A DNA stretch of 32,762 nt from Candidatus Gastranaerophilales bacterium (GTDB lineage Bacteria > Cyanobacteriota > Vampirovibrionia > Gastranaerophilales > Gastranaerophilaceae), in NCBI GenBank assembly GCA_944322835.1, contig CALUQF010000004.1, positions 1 through 32,762 of the forward strand, given 5' to 3'. Every line of letters starts with the position of its first letter. The stretch's first letter is position 1. The notes under the pieces are model-generated. The model had not been told where the DNA came from, did no database searches, and worked only from the letters and a program-made list of their open reading frames with translations. Below, one piece after another: positions 23,438 to 31,152 of this stretch. Both the position numbers and the translations under genes were made by a program.

Positions 23438-23457
23438 TTGTTGGGTTTCACCCAACC
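23438..23457. repeat. Dispersed palindrome inside the def-fmt operon
   Basis: This is an inverted exact copy of the GGTTGGGTGAAACCCAACAA 20-mer, placed between the def stop and the fmt ribosome site. In the mRNA it makes a small hairpin between the two cistrons. Confidence 0.75.
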
Positions 23458-23463
23458 TACTTA

Positions 23464-24057
23464 TTATTCTTTATCTTTCTTAACCTTCTCTTCAAGCAGA
23501 ACTTCAATTTCTTTTTCCAATTCAGGCTCGTCTAAAAGCTTGTCTGTTTCAATACTAGGCAAGTTACATTTTTTCAAAACTTCTTCTGCTTCAAAACGAT
23601 TGATAACATGGTCTATAAACAAGATTCCGTCAAGATGATCAAATTCATGCTGAATTGCTCTTGCAAGAAGGCTTCCGTCCTTGGCTTCCAGAACAAAAGA
23701 ACGTCCGTTTCTATCAAGCGCTTTAACCATAACATTTGCATATCTTCTAACGTCCGTAAACGCTTCAGGGAAACTCAAACAGCCTTCGTGGCTTATTACC
23801 GCACCTGATTTTTTGATAATCTTAGGGTTAATAAACACCATCGGACTCAATGGTTCATCATTAGTTGAAACATCTATTACAAAAACCCTGTAATTTTCGC
23901 CAATCTGCGGAGCTGCAAGCCCGACACCGTTTTGGGCATACATTGTGTCCAATAAATCCATAACCAAATTTTTTATTTTTTGTGAAACTTTATGCACTTC
24001 TTTAGAAGGCTCACGAAGAGATGCTTCTCCATACTTTACAACTTTTCTTATTGACAT
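23464..24057 (-). CDS. def: Peptide deformylase
   Basis: Def removes the formyl group from nascent proteins. All three metal and active-site motifs are present: GVGLAAPQIG at 44-53, EGCLSFPE at 91-98 (Cys93) and QHEFDHLDG at 136-144 (His137, Glu138, His141). The 197 residues include a charged C-terminal extension (LEKEIEVLLEEKVKKDKE). An AGAGGT site precedes the ATG. It is the first gene of the def-fmt operon. Confidence 0.97.
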   Translation of the reverse strand: MSIRKVVKYGEASLREPSKEVHKVSQKIKNLVMDLLDTMYAQNGVGLAAPQIGENYRVFVIDVSTNDEPLSPMVFINPKIIKKSGAVISHEGCLSFPEAFTDVRRYANVMVKALDRNGRSFVLEAKDGSLLARAIQHEFDHLDGILFIDHVINRFEAEEVLKKCNLPSIETDKLLDEPELEKEIEVLLEEKVKKDKE

Positions 24058-24096
24058 AAATAAACCTCTTTTACATTAACATTCTAGCATGAAAAA

Positions 24097-24126
24097 TGAA
24101 CAATTTCTTCATAAATGCGTTATAAT
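24097..24126 (+). promoter_or_regulatory. Promoter of the secreted repeat-protein cluster, start codon at +1
   Basis: A perfect TATAAT lies at 24121-24126. A partial -35 TGAACA (24097-24102) is 18 bases upstream. ATG 24133 begins seven bases after the -10, so the transcript would start at the codon. An in-frame ATG at 24115 lies upstream of the -10 and cannot be used from this promoter. Confidence 0.65.
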
Positions 24127-24132
24127 TATATT

Positions 24133-24453
24133 ATGAAACGAGTTACTGCAATTTTTTTAACCTATATAATATGCTCATTAACAGTATCCCCTGTATTTGC
24201 ATATGTTATAAAAATATATAACGATGCAGGAGAACAAATAGGCATTGCAAGGAAAAACGGTGATAACTATGATATTTATGACTTAAATGGAAACGAAGTA
24301 AAAGACTATGATGCGTTTTATGCCTCATCGGGAATGAACCTTAAACCGGTTTCAAATTATGATCCTACACAATATTGGATTCAAACAGGTCCGCATTCGA
24401 CACGTCCTTTGTTTTTTATTCCAACACCGAAATTAAAAATAAAAAGACCTTGA
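24133..24453 (+). CDS. Small secreted protein with IYD-type repeat, paralog 1
   Basis: The family is unknown to me. A signal peptide (1-23, ending PVFA) is followed directly by one repeat, YVIKIYNDAGEQIGIARKNG then DNYDIYDLNGNEVKDYDAFY (24-63). The repeat looks like a short beta meander with alternating glycine turns. A Pro/Tyr/Thr-rich tail of about 45 residues ends in a basic KLKIKRP. Start 24133 was preferred over ATG 24115 because of the promoter position and because it gives a normal signal peptide. It heads a three-gene cluster of paralogs. Confidence 0.8.
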   Translation: MKRVTAIFLTYIICSLTVSPVFAYVIKIYNDAGEQIGIARKNGDNYDIYDLNGNEVKDYDAFYASSGMNLKPVSNYDPTQYWIQTGPHSTRPLFFIPTPKLKIKRP

Positions 24454-24466
24454 TTAGGATAGAATA

Positions 24467-24724
24467 ATGAAAAAATTTTTAACTTTTGTTTTATTATTTA
24501 TATTATCGACAGAATTTGTTCTGGCCTACTCAATGAATGTTTATAACAAACAGGGAAAGCTGGTCGGAGTTGCTGTAAAAAATGGCGACAAAGTTGAATT
24601 ATATGACTTGAAAGGCAATAAAATAACACCAAAAGAAACGCTTTATTCTCCGCCCGGGGTTCCAGTAAAGGACTTAAACATAAGCACAAAATATAAAGTA
24701 GAATATTATCAATACGAAAAATGA
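24467..24724 (+). CDS. Small secreted protein with IYD-type repeat, paralog 2
   Basis: The 85 residues comprise a signal peptide (1-20, ending FVLA), one repeat unit YSMNVYNKQGKLVGVAVKNG / DKVELYDLKGNKITPKETLY, and a short tail with SPPGVPVKDLN. The mature protein would start with Tyr at the repeat, as in its two neighbours. It has AGGATAG upstream and follows paralog 1 by 13 bases. Its stop overlaps the start of paralog 3 (ATGA). The LYSPPG segment recurs at the end of paralog 3. Confidence 0.82.
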   Translation: MKKFLTFVLLFILSTEFVLAYSMNVYNKQGKLVGVAVKNGDKVELYDLKGNKITPKETLYSPPGVPVKDLNISTKYKVEYYQYEK

Positions 24725-25266
24725 AAAATCTTTTAAAATACACACTTATTATATCTTGCTTATTTATATTTCCGGGAATGGTATTTGCATATTCAATAAA
24801 GATATTTAATCATTCCGGTGAACAAATTGGAACAGCTCATAAAACGGGGGAAGATTATGAAATCTATGATATGTCCGGTAAAAAAGTTATAGATTATGAT
24901 AGTTTTTATTCTAAAATAGATACGCCGTCTGAAATACACTCTCCGGATACTTATCCTGCTATACCCGGACGTAAATGGGTCGGTGTGGGCTCGGGAGTGA
25001 ATTTAAAAATGATTAAAAATAGTGAGGGACAGAAGTTCAAAGTAGTAAGAACCAATCCTTATTACACTAATAGTGTCAATATAAAAGTTTATGACAGAAC
25101 CGGAAAATTTATCGGTTATGCGAAAACAGACGGTACAACGGATTATATCATATATGATGAAGATGGAAATGTTTTGAATATTAACATTCCCCTATATTCA
25201 CCTCCGGGAAAGCCCCTTGAGTCATATTGGGAAAGATATCGGGGCCAGAGACCTTTTCAGGAATAA
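24721..25266 (+). CDS. Secreted protein with two IYD-type repeats, paralog 3
   Basis: The 181 residues comprise a signal peptide (1-23, ending MVFA), repeat 1 at 24-63 (YSIKIFNHSGEQIGTAHKTG, then EDYEIYDMSGKKVIDYDSFY), a linker rich in Pro, Gly and Lys, and repeat 2 at about 118-160 (SVNIKVYDRTGKFIGYAKTD, DYIIYDEDGN) ending LYSPPGKPLESY. It overlaps paralog 2 by four bases, so translation is coupled. It ends 11 bases before the convergent trkH stop. No catalytic residues stand out; a structural or binding role at the cell surface or in the periplasm is inference. Confidence 0.82.
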   Translation: MKNLLKYTLIISCLFIFPGMVFAYSIKIFNHSGEQIGTAHKTGEDYEIYDMSGKKVIDYDSFYSKIDTPSEIHSPDTYPAIPGRKWVGVGSGVNLKMIKNSEGQKFKVVRTNPYYTNSVNIKVYDRTGKFIGYAKTDGTTDYIIYDEDGNVLNINIPLYSPPGKPLESYWERYRGQRPFQE

Positions 25267-25277
25267 AGATAAAAAGT

Positions 25278-26738
25278 TTATTTTTTAAAACTCCACAAAT
25301 CTTTCTGGAATAAAACCAAAAACGGTATTAATTCAAGACGCCCGACAAACATATCTATAATTAAAATTACTTTTGAAAACCAGTGCAGCGGCTCAAAACT
25401 TGCAAGAGGCCCGATTTCTCCAAATCCTGGGCCGATGTTTCCCAATGCGCTTACAGCACCGGTAATTGCCGTAACTGTATTTTTTTCGATTATTCCCAGT
25501 AAAAATGCAGAAATAGCGATAATTGCAAAATAGAATGATACAAACATCAAAGTTTGATAAAGAATATCTTTCGGTACTGAATAATCACTTATCTTTATAT
25601 CAAAAACAGCTTTCGGGTGAAGAATTTTTACCATCTCAGATTTCATAATTTTAAAAACCAAAAGCCATCTCATAACTTTCAAGCCACCACCTGCCGAACT
25701 TGCACAGCTTCCAAAAAGCATAGAAGTAAACAATAAAACTTTACTTACATAATCCCAGTGAATAAAATCATCACTGCAAAAACCCGTTGATGAAATTAAT
25801 GTTGAAATATTAAAAAATGCGTGAGTTATACTTTCCCAGACTCCGAAATGCATATTGTGGAATAGAGAAATACTTAGTGCAATAGAAATTATGACTACAA
25901 ACCAGAAATAAACCCTGAACTCTTCATTTTTAAATAATATAAGCGGATTAAATTTAGTCCAAGCTCTATATTGCAGATTAAAACTAACCCCAGCAAAAAA
26001 CATAAAGAAGGTTGTAACCCATAATACTGTATTTGAAAATCCAATAATACTCATAGCATTAGGTGACAATCCTCCGCCGGAGATAGATGATAGAGAATTA
26101 CATACAGCCTCAAACCCGCTCATGCCGGCAAACTTTAATAGAATAATTTCTACAATAGTTAATCCCGCATAAACTTTCCATAAAGCTGCTGCCGTATTCT
26201 TGATTCTCGGTGTAAATTTATCTTCAGTAGGCCCGGGAGCTTCCGCAAAAAATAACTGCCGGCCTGCTATTGCAAACTGAGGAAGAATTGCAATAAATAA
26301 TACGATAATTCCCATACCTCCGAGCCACTGTGTAAAAGAACGCCAAAAAAACATTGCGTGAGGATAATTAAAATGGGTTAAAATGGTTGAGCCGGTTGTT
26401 GTAATCCCTGATGTTGACTCAAACAGCGCATCAATAGGATTAAGTCCGAAAAACAAATAAGGTATTGCGGCCAGAATTCCAGCAAAAAGCCATGAAAAAG
26501 TTACGACGCACAAACCTTCGGATTTTTTTATATCGTTTATAGATTTAATTTTATCAGTACCATTTACAAGTTTTTTTAATGTTACCGATATGAAAAATGC
26601 TGCTGCACCGGCTATTAAGAATGGTAAAACCGAATTATATTCGTGATAATATAGTGCAACCAAAATCGGTACAAGCAGTACTATGCTAAAATACATTATT
26701 GTGAGGCTGAATGAATAAGCTAAATAAGATATTCTCAT
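25278..26738 (-). CDS. trkH: Trk potassium uptake, membrane subunit TrkH
   Basis: TrkH/KtrB-type proteins conduct K+ across the inner membrane. The 486-residue protein has four membrane-pore-membrane units with selectivity loops ESTSGITTTGST, SLSSISGGGLSP, ISTLISSTGFCSD and SALGNIGPGFGEIGP, each with the filter glycine. It overlaps trkA by four bases on the same strand, so the channel and its nucleotide-binding regulator are produced together. The C terminus faces the secreted cluster. Confidence 0.95.
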   Translation of the reverse strand: MRISYLAYSFSLTIMYFSIVLLVPILVALYYHEYNSVLPFLIAGAAAFFISVTLKKLVNGTDKIKSINDIKKSEGLCVVTFSWLFAGILAAIPYLFFGLNPIDALFESTSGITTTGSTILTHFNYPHAMFFWRSFTQWLGGMGIIVLFIAILPQFAIAGRQLFFAEAPGPTEDKFTPRIKNTAAALWKVYAGLTIVEIILLKFAGMSGFEAVCNSLSSISGGGLSPNAMSIIGFSNTVLWVTTFFMFFAGVSFNLQYRAWTKFNPLILFKNEEFRVYFWFVVIISIALSISLFHNMHFGVWESITHAFFNISTLISSTGFCSDDFIHWDYVSKVLLFTSMLFGSCASSAGGGLKVMRWLLVFKIMKSEMVKILHPKAVFDIKISDYSVPKDILYQTLMFVSFYFAIIAISAFLLGIIEKNTVTAITGAVSALGNIGPGFGEIGPLASFEPLHWFSKVILIIDMFVGRLELIPFLVLFQKDLWSFKK

Positions 26739-28078
26739 TTAATCTCCTCAAAGAAATCTTTAATTATAGATGCGTTTGCACTAGTGGTGAATATAATTAA
26801 ATTATCTCCGCCCATAACCTGTGTTGCTCCGTTTGGAATAATGATTTTCTTCCTTCTTTGAATAACTCCTACTATTGCTTTTGCAGGGAATCTTAAATCC
26901 ATAATCCGCTTTGTTTCATAATGTTCGGGAATTTCAATAACCAGTACTTCGCCCTTTCCCTCTTCAACTGTAGCCAAAATATCAACATTACTTTCTTCAA
27001 TACAGTTTTTAATTTCATTCAGTGCTGCCGTTCTTGGTGATATTGCAATATCAATTCCGACTTTTTCAAATAAAGCGGCATTAGTGCTTTTTGAGACCCT
27101 TGATATTACCCTTCCGGCGCCCATATGTTTAACAAGCAGGGAGCAAAGCAGGTTTTTTTCATCATTATTTGTAACATTAACTACAACATCAGAATCCGCA
27201 ATTTCTTCTTCCGATAAAAGTTCAATATCCGTTCCGTCACCGTTTATTACAAGAACATTGTCGAGTTCGTGTGCCAAAAATTCACACCTTTTTTCATCCC
27301 GCTCAATAATTTTGATATTCAGCTTCAAATCCTCCAAGCTTTTTGCAAGCTTAAGTCCGACATTCCCGCCCCCGATAATTGCAACGGTTTTTACGAATTC
27401 TTTTTCGTGGAAAAAACGTCCGGCAAGAACATCTAGTGAATGTGAAAGCCCCATAAAAATAACTTTATCGTCTTCATGCAGTACAGTCTCTCCATTGGGA
27501 ATAAACAATTCGCCGTCTCTTGTGATACCCACAATCAACGTATCTTTAGGGAAATTGCAATTTTTAACCATACTGTTTACAAGCATGGAATTTTTTGCAA
27601 TTTTATATTCCAGAAGTCTTGCCCTACCGTTTGCAAAATTTTCTACATCCAGAGCTTTTGCAACTGTTATTATGCGGAATATTTCCTGCGTCATTAACTC
27701 TTCCGGCCAAATGATGTTATCAATATAAAAATCATAATTGTAGTCTGCATCTTTTGTAATCCCTAGAGAAGATTTATACTCCTCTTTTCTTACAAAACAC
27801 ATAGTTCTTACGTTGCTGATTCTTTTTGCAGTGAGGCAGGCTACAATATTTAATTCATCAGATGCCGTGCAGGCAATAAAAACATCCGCACCTTTTATAT
27901 CGGCCTGTTTTAAGACTTCAAGATTGGAGCCGTTTCCTGAAATAAATCCGACATCCAGTTTATTAAAACCATCTATTTTATAATTCTCATCATCAATAAC
28001 GGTTATATCATTATTCGTATAGAACTCATTTGCAATCATTAACCCGAGTTCGTTTGCACCGAAAATAATAATCTTCAT
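26735..28078 (-). CDS. trkA: Trk potassium uptake, NAD-binding regulator TrkA
   Basis: TrkA is the cytoplasmic RCK-type gating ring of Trk. Two tandem NAD-binding plus RCK-C halves are seen: MKIIIFGANELGLMIANEFY (1-20) and VAIIGGGNVGLKLAKSLEDL (about 225-244), with acidic ribose-binding ends (VIDDE and IIERDE). The first half has GANELG in place of the usual GxGxxG, which is common in TrkA. ATG 28078 gives the normal N terminus; a TTG 18 bases upstream is also in frame. No strong ribosome site is visible. The S24 repressor gene ends 31 bases upstream on the same strand. Confidence 0.94.
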   Translation of the reverse strand: MKIIIFGANELGLMIANEFYTNNDITVIDDENYKIDGFNKLDVGFISGNGSNLEVLKQADIKGADVFIACTASDELNIVACLTAKRISNVRTMCFVRKEEYKSSLGITKDADYNYDFYIDNIIWPEELMTQEIFRIITVAKALDVENFANGRARLLEYKIAKNSMLVNSMVKNCNFPKDTLIVGITRDGELFIPNGETVLHEDDKVIFMGLSHSLDVLAGRFFHEKEFVKTVAIIGGGNVGLKLAKSLEDLKLNIKIIERDEKRCEFLAHELDNVLVINGDGTDIELLSEEEIADSDVVVNVTNNDEKNLLCSLLVKHMGAGRVISRVSKSTNAALFEKVGIDIAISPRTAALNEIKNCIEESNVDILATVEEGKGEVLVIEIPEHYETKRIMDLRFPAKAIVGVIQRRKKIIIPNGATQVMGGDNLIIFTTSANASIIKDFFEEIK

Positions 28079-28109
28079 AGCTTTATTTAACGCCAAATTA
28101 TATACAAAG

Positions 28110-28730
28110 TCAATCCAGCTGCTTTATAGTAGCAACAATCTTTCCGATAAGGATTAAATCAGAAGCGGCATCTTCACTTATTGTTCTTACCCGATACTCC
28201 GGATTATCAGATTTAATAATTATTTCATCAAGGTTCTTGGAAAGCCTTTTTACAAAAAATTCATTGTTATAGCAAAAGACATAAATTTTATTATCCTGAA
28301 TCTGGTTGCCGCCCCAATGCTCTACAATAAGTTTATCTCCGTTATCAATGGTCGGTGCCATGCTGTTTCCGGAAGCATTAATCATAGAATACAATTTATT
28401 CTTTGAATACCCGCTTATCATAGATACCGGAATCGGAAGCTTCGTTTTCTCGCTCGAAAATACGATACTTCCATTCCCGCAGCTTGCAAATACATCTGTA
28501 TAATAATCAATATAAGCAACCTCAGAACAGCCATTTTCACTATAATTAAAGAGACTTATATTAAAAAATTCTTCAACCCTCTGAAGCTCGCTTACCGTAA
28601 CCTCGCTTGCGTTTTTTATGCGATTGCTCACAGTCTGACGCGTAATTCCCAAGCTCTCTGCAAGCATAGACTGATTTACAGGCGTATTTATTTTATTAGA
28701 TATTATTGTAATTAACTCATCAAGTCTCAT
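28110..28730 (-). CDS. Phage-type repressor with S24 self-cleaving domain
   Basis: The N-terminal HTH (about 18-38, NQSMLAESLGITRQTVSNRI) binds DNA; the C-terminal S24 domain (about 100-206) is the LexA/CI/UmuD autoprotease. The catalytic Ser123 lies in ASGNSMAPTIDNGD and Lys161 in FFVKRLSK, with 38 residues between them, as in LexA. The likely cleavage bond is Cys84-Gly85 in FASCGNGS, the Cys-Gly type seen in UmuD. This should be a repressor inactivated by RecA filaments. Its divergent neighbour and the repeated ACTTGTAT half-sites between them support a CI-like switch. Host LexA is the alternative, but the HTH is not LexA-like and the neighbours look phage-derived. Confidence 0.9.
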   Translation of the reverse strand: MRLDELITIISNKINTPVNQSMLAESLGITRQTVSNRIKNASEVTVSELQRVEEFFNISLFNYSENGCSEVAYIDYYTDVFASCGNGSIVFSSEKTKLPIPVSMISGYSKNKLYSMINASGNSMAPTIDNGDKLIVEHWGGNQIQDNKIYVFCYNNEFFVKRLSKNLDEIIIKSDNPEYRVRTISEDAASDLILIGKIVATIKQLD

Positions 28731-28756
28731 CGTTCCACCGGTTTATATAAAATAAT

Positions 28757-28815
28757 ACTTGACACTTGTATCATATTGTCTTACAATTATATACAAGATG
28801 TAAGCTTATACTTGA
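28757..28815 (+). promoter_or_regulatory. Promoter and operator half-sites between the repressor and the phage-like genes
   Basis: TTGACA (28759-28764), 17 bases, TACAAT (28782-28787). Half-sites of the type ACTTGTAT / ATACAAG occur at about 28757 (ACTTGA), 28764 (ACTTGTAT), 28790 (ATACAAG) and 28807 (ATACTTGA), so they cover the -35 box and the transcription start. They are likely operators for the S24 repressor. Confidence 0.7.
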
Positions 28816-28877
28816 TATTTAAGCATACATTTTCACTTATGTCAAATGGTTTAAACTTGGGAAGAGGCAGATTATTA

Positions 28878-29093
28878 ATGAGTTACCGATACAATGTATC
28901 ATGTAGTGAGACAACATCAAAAACCTGGACACCTACTGCAATAGATTGTTATAAACTTGGCTGTATGTGCTCCAGATGTAATTTGTACAAAATTTATTTT
29001 TCAAAAGGCAATGTTAGATGCCGAATGAAAGAAACCGTAATAGAACTTGTAAGAAAATTTGGCGCACCGGAAGGAGTAGAAGAAAATGAATAG
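28878..29093 (+). CDS. Cys-rich small protein, phage-like cassette
   Basis: The function is unknown. The 71 residues contain a cysteine cluster (SCSETTSK..., AIDCYKLGCMCSRCNLYKIY, VRCRMKE) that could bind a metal, followed by a helix KETVIELVRKFGAP. I chose ATG 28878 because GGAAGAGG lies about 10 bases upstream; the ATG at 28776 is upstream of the predicted transcription start, and 28839 has no ribosome site. It overlaps the next gene by eight bases, so they form one operon controlled by the S24 repressor. Confidence 0.75.
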   Translation: MSYRYNVSCSETTSKTWTPTAIDCYKLGCMCSRCNLYKIYFSKGNVRCRMKETVIELVRKFGAPEGVEENE

Positions 29094-29370
29094 AAGTATC
29101 GCAAGCATTGAAAACGGAAAAAAGGGCGGCCGCCCGAAATATGCACCCGATAACAAGGCCTCAATTCCGGATATAAATATTGTAATTTTAACCCCGAAGC
29201 AATACGGTTCTTTAATCGAAAAATACGGATATGAACTTTTAAGCAGAGCATTAAATGTTTTAGAGGCTTGGCTCAAAACCAGTCCAGAGGCCGCAAAATA
29301 CCGTGGTAAAAATAATTATGCGCATTTCCGCTCTGACGGCTGGGTTATTAATTCAGCAAAAAAGAACTAA
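29086..29370 (+). CDS. Small protein resembling phage/plasmid replication-associated proteins
   Basis: The 94 residues begin with a basic GKKGGRPKYAP segment, then ILTPKQYGSLIEKYGYELLS RALNVLEAWLK, and end YRGKNNYAHFRSDGWVINS. The pattern of LTxxQYxxLxxxYG, a pair of helices and a closing NYAHFRxDGWV resembles a short domain common in phage and plasmid replication proteins; I rely on recognition only. A GGAG site precedes the ATG. Its stop overlaps by four bases the stop of the convergent phospholipase-like gene. Confidence 0.75.
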   Translation: MNRSIASIENGKKGGRPKYAPDNKASIPDINIVILTPKQYGSLIEKYGYELLSRALNVLEAWLKTSPEAAKYRGKNNYAHFRSDGWVINSAKKN

Positions 29371-30044
29371 AACTGTGCAACTCTAAGAAGCTTATTGAAA
29401 AATTCTCTTGTTGCATCAACTCCGCGATTAAAGCACTGCTGTTGGATATTAAACCAGTCCGATTTATTAGAGCTTTTTATTTTGAACTCTGGTCTTTGAG
29501 AAAACTCGGCAGTACGCACAAATAAATCGATTAGAGAGCTGTATTCAATATTTTCCGGAGCATATCCAGCTAATAAATCTTTCAAAGCAGGTGTTGCACC
29601 ATATTTTTTACCTATTTCAAAATCTTTATGAATTTTATATTTCATTATTTTCTGTAATAACCCGCCTGGCTCTGTATGCATAGGCATTGAAACATCTTGC
29701 AGATAATGTATTGCAAAACCTGCATGTTTTAGAAATTTTGGTTTATCATAAACAGTTAAGGCCATTTGCAAATGTTCCTTATATCTTTCTAATGCATTAT
29801 TTTCTGCATCTCCCTCTCGCCCAAAACTTTTGGTTTTACCATAGGGAAAGAAAAAATGCGTATTATTATGATACCCCTGTTCACTGGCCAGAAAATCCGG
29901 CATTAAAACAAATTTTGCAAGAACTTTTCGTTCATGCGGCTCAATAGTACTGTTACTCACAGCCTTTAATGTCATTCCAATATGCGTTACACTATTCCAT
30001 TTAAACGTTGTCTGGTTTGTACTTTTAGTTTCCTGTATTTGCAT
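29367..30044 (-). CDS. Zinc-dependent phospholipase C-like protein
   Basis: The metal-ligand pattern of the bacterial zinc phospholipase C family (alpha-toxin type) is present in order: Trp16, His21, Asp50, His63 (in THFFFPYGK), His113 and Asp117 and His123 in HYLQDVSMPMH, then His139 and Glu143 in HKDFE. Spacing of His-Asp-His (+4, +10) equals that of alpha-toxin. Family enzymes hydrolyse phospholipid head groups and normally are secreted with Trp at the mature N terminus. Here no signal peptide is seen from ATG 30044; an alternative ATG at 30089 inside the end of ychF adds MEILFIFVLLYKNKT, hydrophobic but not a convincing signal. It follows ychF by 10 bases. The activity and substrate are unproven. 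Confidence 0.8.
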   Translation of the reverse strand: MQIQETKSTNQTTFKWNSVTHIGMTLKAVSNSTIEPHERKVLAKFVLMPDFLASEQGYHNNTHFFFPYGKTKSFGREGDAENNALERYKEHLQMALTVYDKPKFLKHAGFAIHYLQDVSMPMHTEPGGLLQKIMKYKIHKDFEIGKKYGATPALKDLLAGYAPENIEYSSLIDLFVRTAEFSQRPEFKIKSSNKSDWFNIQQQCFNRGVDATREFFNKLLRVAQF

Positions 30045-30054
30045 TGTTTTGTTT

Positions 30055-31152
30055 TTATACAGCAAAACGAAAATGAACAATATCTCCATCTTGCATTATA
30101 TAATCTTTACCTTCTAAACGAGTTACACCCTTATCTTTGCAGGCAGCGTATGAACCGTTTTCTACAAAATCTTTGTATGCAGTTACCTCTGCCCTGATAA
30201 AACCTTTTTCAAAATCCGTATGAATAACCCCTGCCGCCTGCGGTGCCTTGGTTCCCCTTGTAATTGTCCAGGCATGAACCTCTTTTTCGCCCGCAGTTAT
30301 AAATGTTATAAGATTAAGAAGCTCATAGACGGATTTAATCATTTTATTAATGCCGCTGTCGGTAATGCCTAATTCTTCTAAATATTCTTTAGCGCCTTCT
30401 TCGCCTAAATCAACAAGTTCTTCTTCTATCCTTGCACAAATTACTACCGTTTGCGCACCATGAGTTTTGGCATATTCTTCAACCCGCCTTGTATAATCAT
30501 TGCCGTCTTTTAAGTCAAATTCAGAAACATTGGCACAATAAATTACAGGTTTAACCGACATTAAATTAAGCGGTTTTATTACATTGATTTCATCTTCATT
30601 AAAGTGGTCTTTTAGATTAATAAAAGTTCCTTCCTGAAGAAGCTCATAAAGTTTTTTTAATGCTCCGTCTTCAAGCACAGCCTCCTTGTCACCGCCTTTA
30701 GCCTGTTTAGAAATCCTCTGCATTCTGCGCTCAATTGAAGCTAAATCAGCAAGTGCAAGCTCTGTATTAATAGTTTCTATATCAGAAATAGGATCCACTT
30801 TACCTTCTACGTGAATAGTATTTTCATCATCAAAGCATCTTACAACCTGAATTATAGCGTCTACTTCCCTTATATTATGCAAGAACTGATTTCCAAGCCC
30901 CTCGCCTTTGCTTGCGCCTTTCACAAGTCCTGCAATATCAACAAACTCTATAACTGTCGGAATAATTTCCTTAGACTTACATAAATCAGATAAAATTTGA
31001 AGTCTCTCATCAGGTACAACCACAACCCCGACATTTGGTTCTATTGTACAAAACGGGTAATTCGCACTCTGTGCATTTTTTGCTGATGTCAGCGCATTAA
31101 ATAAAGTTGATTTTCCAACATTTGGAAGTCCTACAATTCCGGCTCTTAGCAT
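30055..31152 (-). CDS. ychF: Redox-responsive ATPase YchF (Obg-like)
   Basis: YchF is a ribosome-associated P-loop NTPase that prefers ATP. The 365 residues show the G1 loop AGIVGLPNVGKSTLFNAL (4-21), G3 EFVDIAGLVKGASKGEGLG, the altered G4 position (CANVSEFD in place of NKxD) that marks the family, and the C-terminal TGS-like domain with YKDFVENGSYAACKDKGVTR and GKDYIMQDGDIVHFRF. ATG 31152 has AAAGGGA upstream; a TTG further upstream is rejected. An extended -10 (TGTTATAAT on the minus strand, 31184-31192) precedes it. Confidence 0.96.
   Translation of the reverse strand: MLRAGIVGLPNVGKSTLFNALTSAKNAQSANYPFCTIEPNVGVVVVPDERLQILSDLCKSKEIIPTVIEFVDIAGLVKGASKGEGLGNQFLHNIREVDAIIQVVRCFDDENTIHVEGKVDPISDIETINTELALADLASIERRMQRISKQAKGGDKEAVLEDGALKKLYELLQEGTFINLKDHFNEDEINVIKPLNLMSVKPVIYCANVSEFDLKDGNDYTRRVEEYAKTHGAQTVVICARIEEELVDLGEEGAKEYLEELGITDSGINKMIKSVYELLNLITFITAGEKEVHAWTITRGTKAPQAAGVIHTDFEKGFIRAEVTAYKDFVENGSYAACKDKGVTRLEGKDYIMQDGDIVHFRFAV

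Noticed and set aside
27084-27728. 214-codon open frame on the plus strand
   Set aside because: It lies fully opposite trkA, is Ser/Phe/Leu-rich as expected of an antisense shadow, and has no ribosome site.
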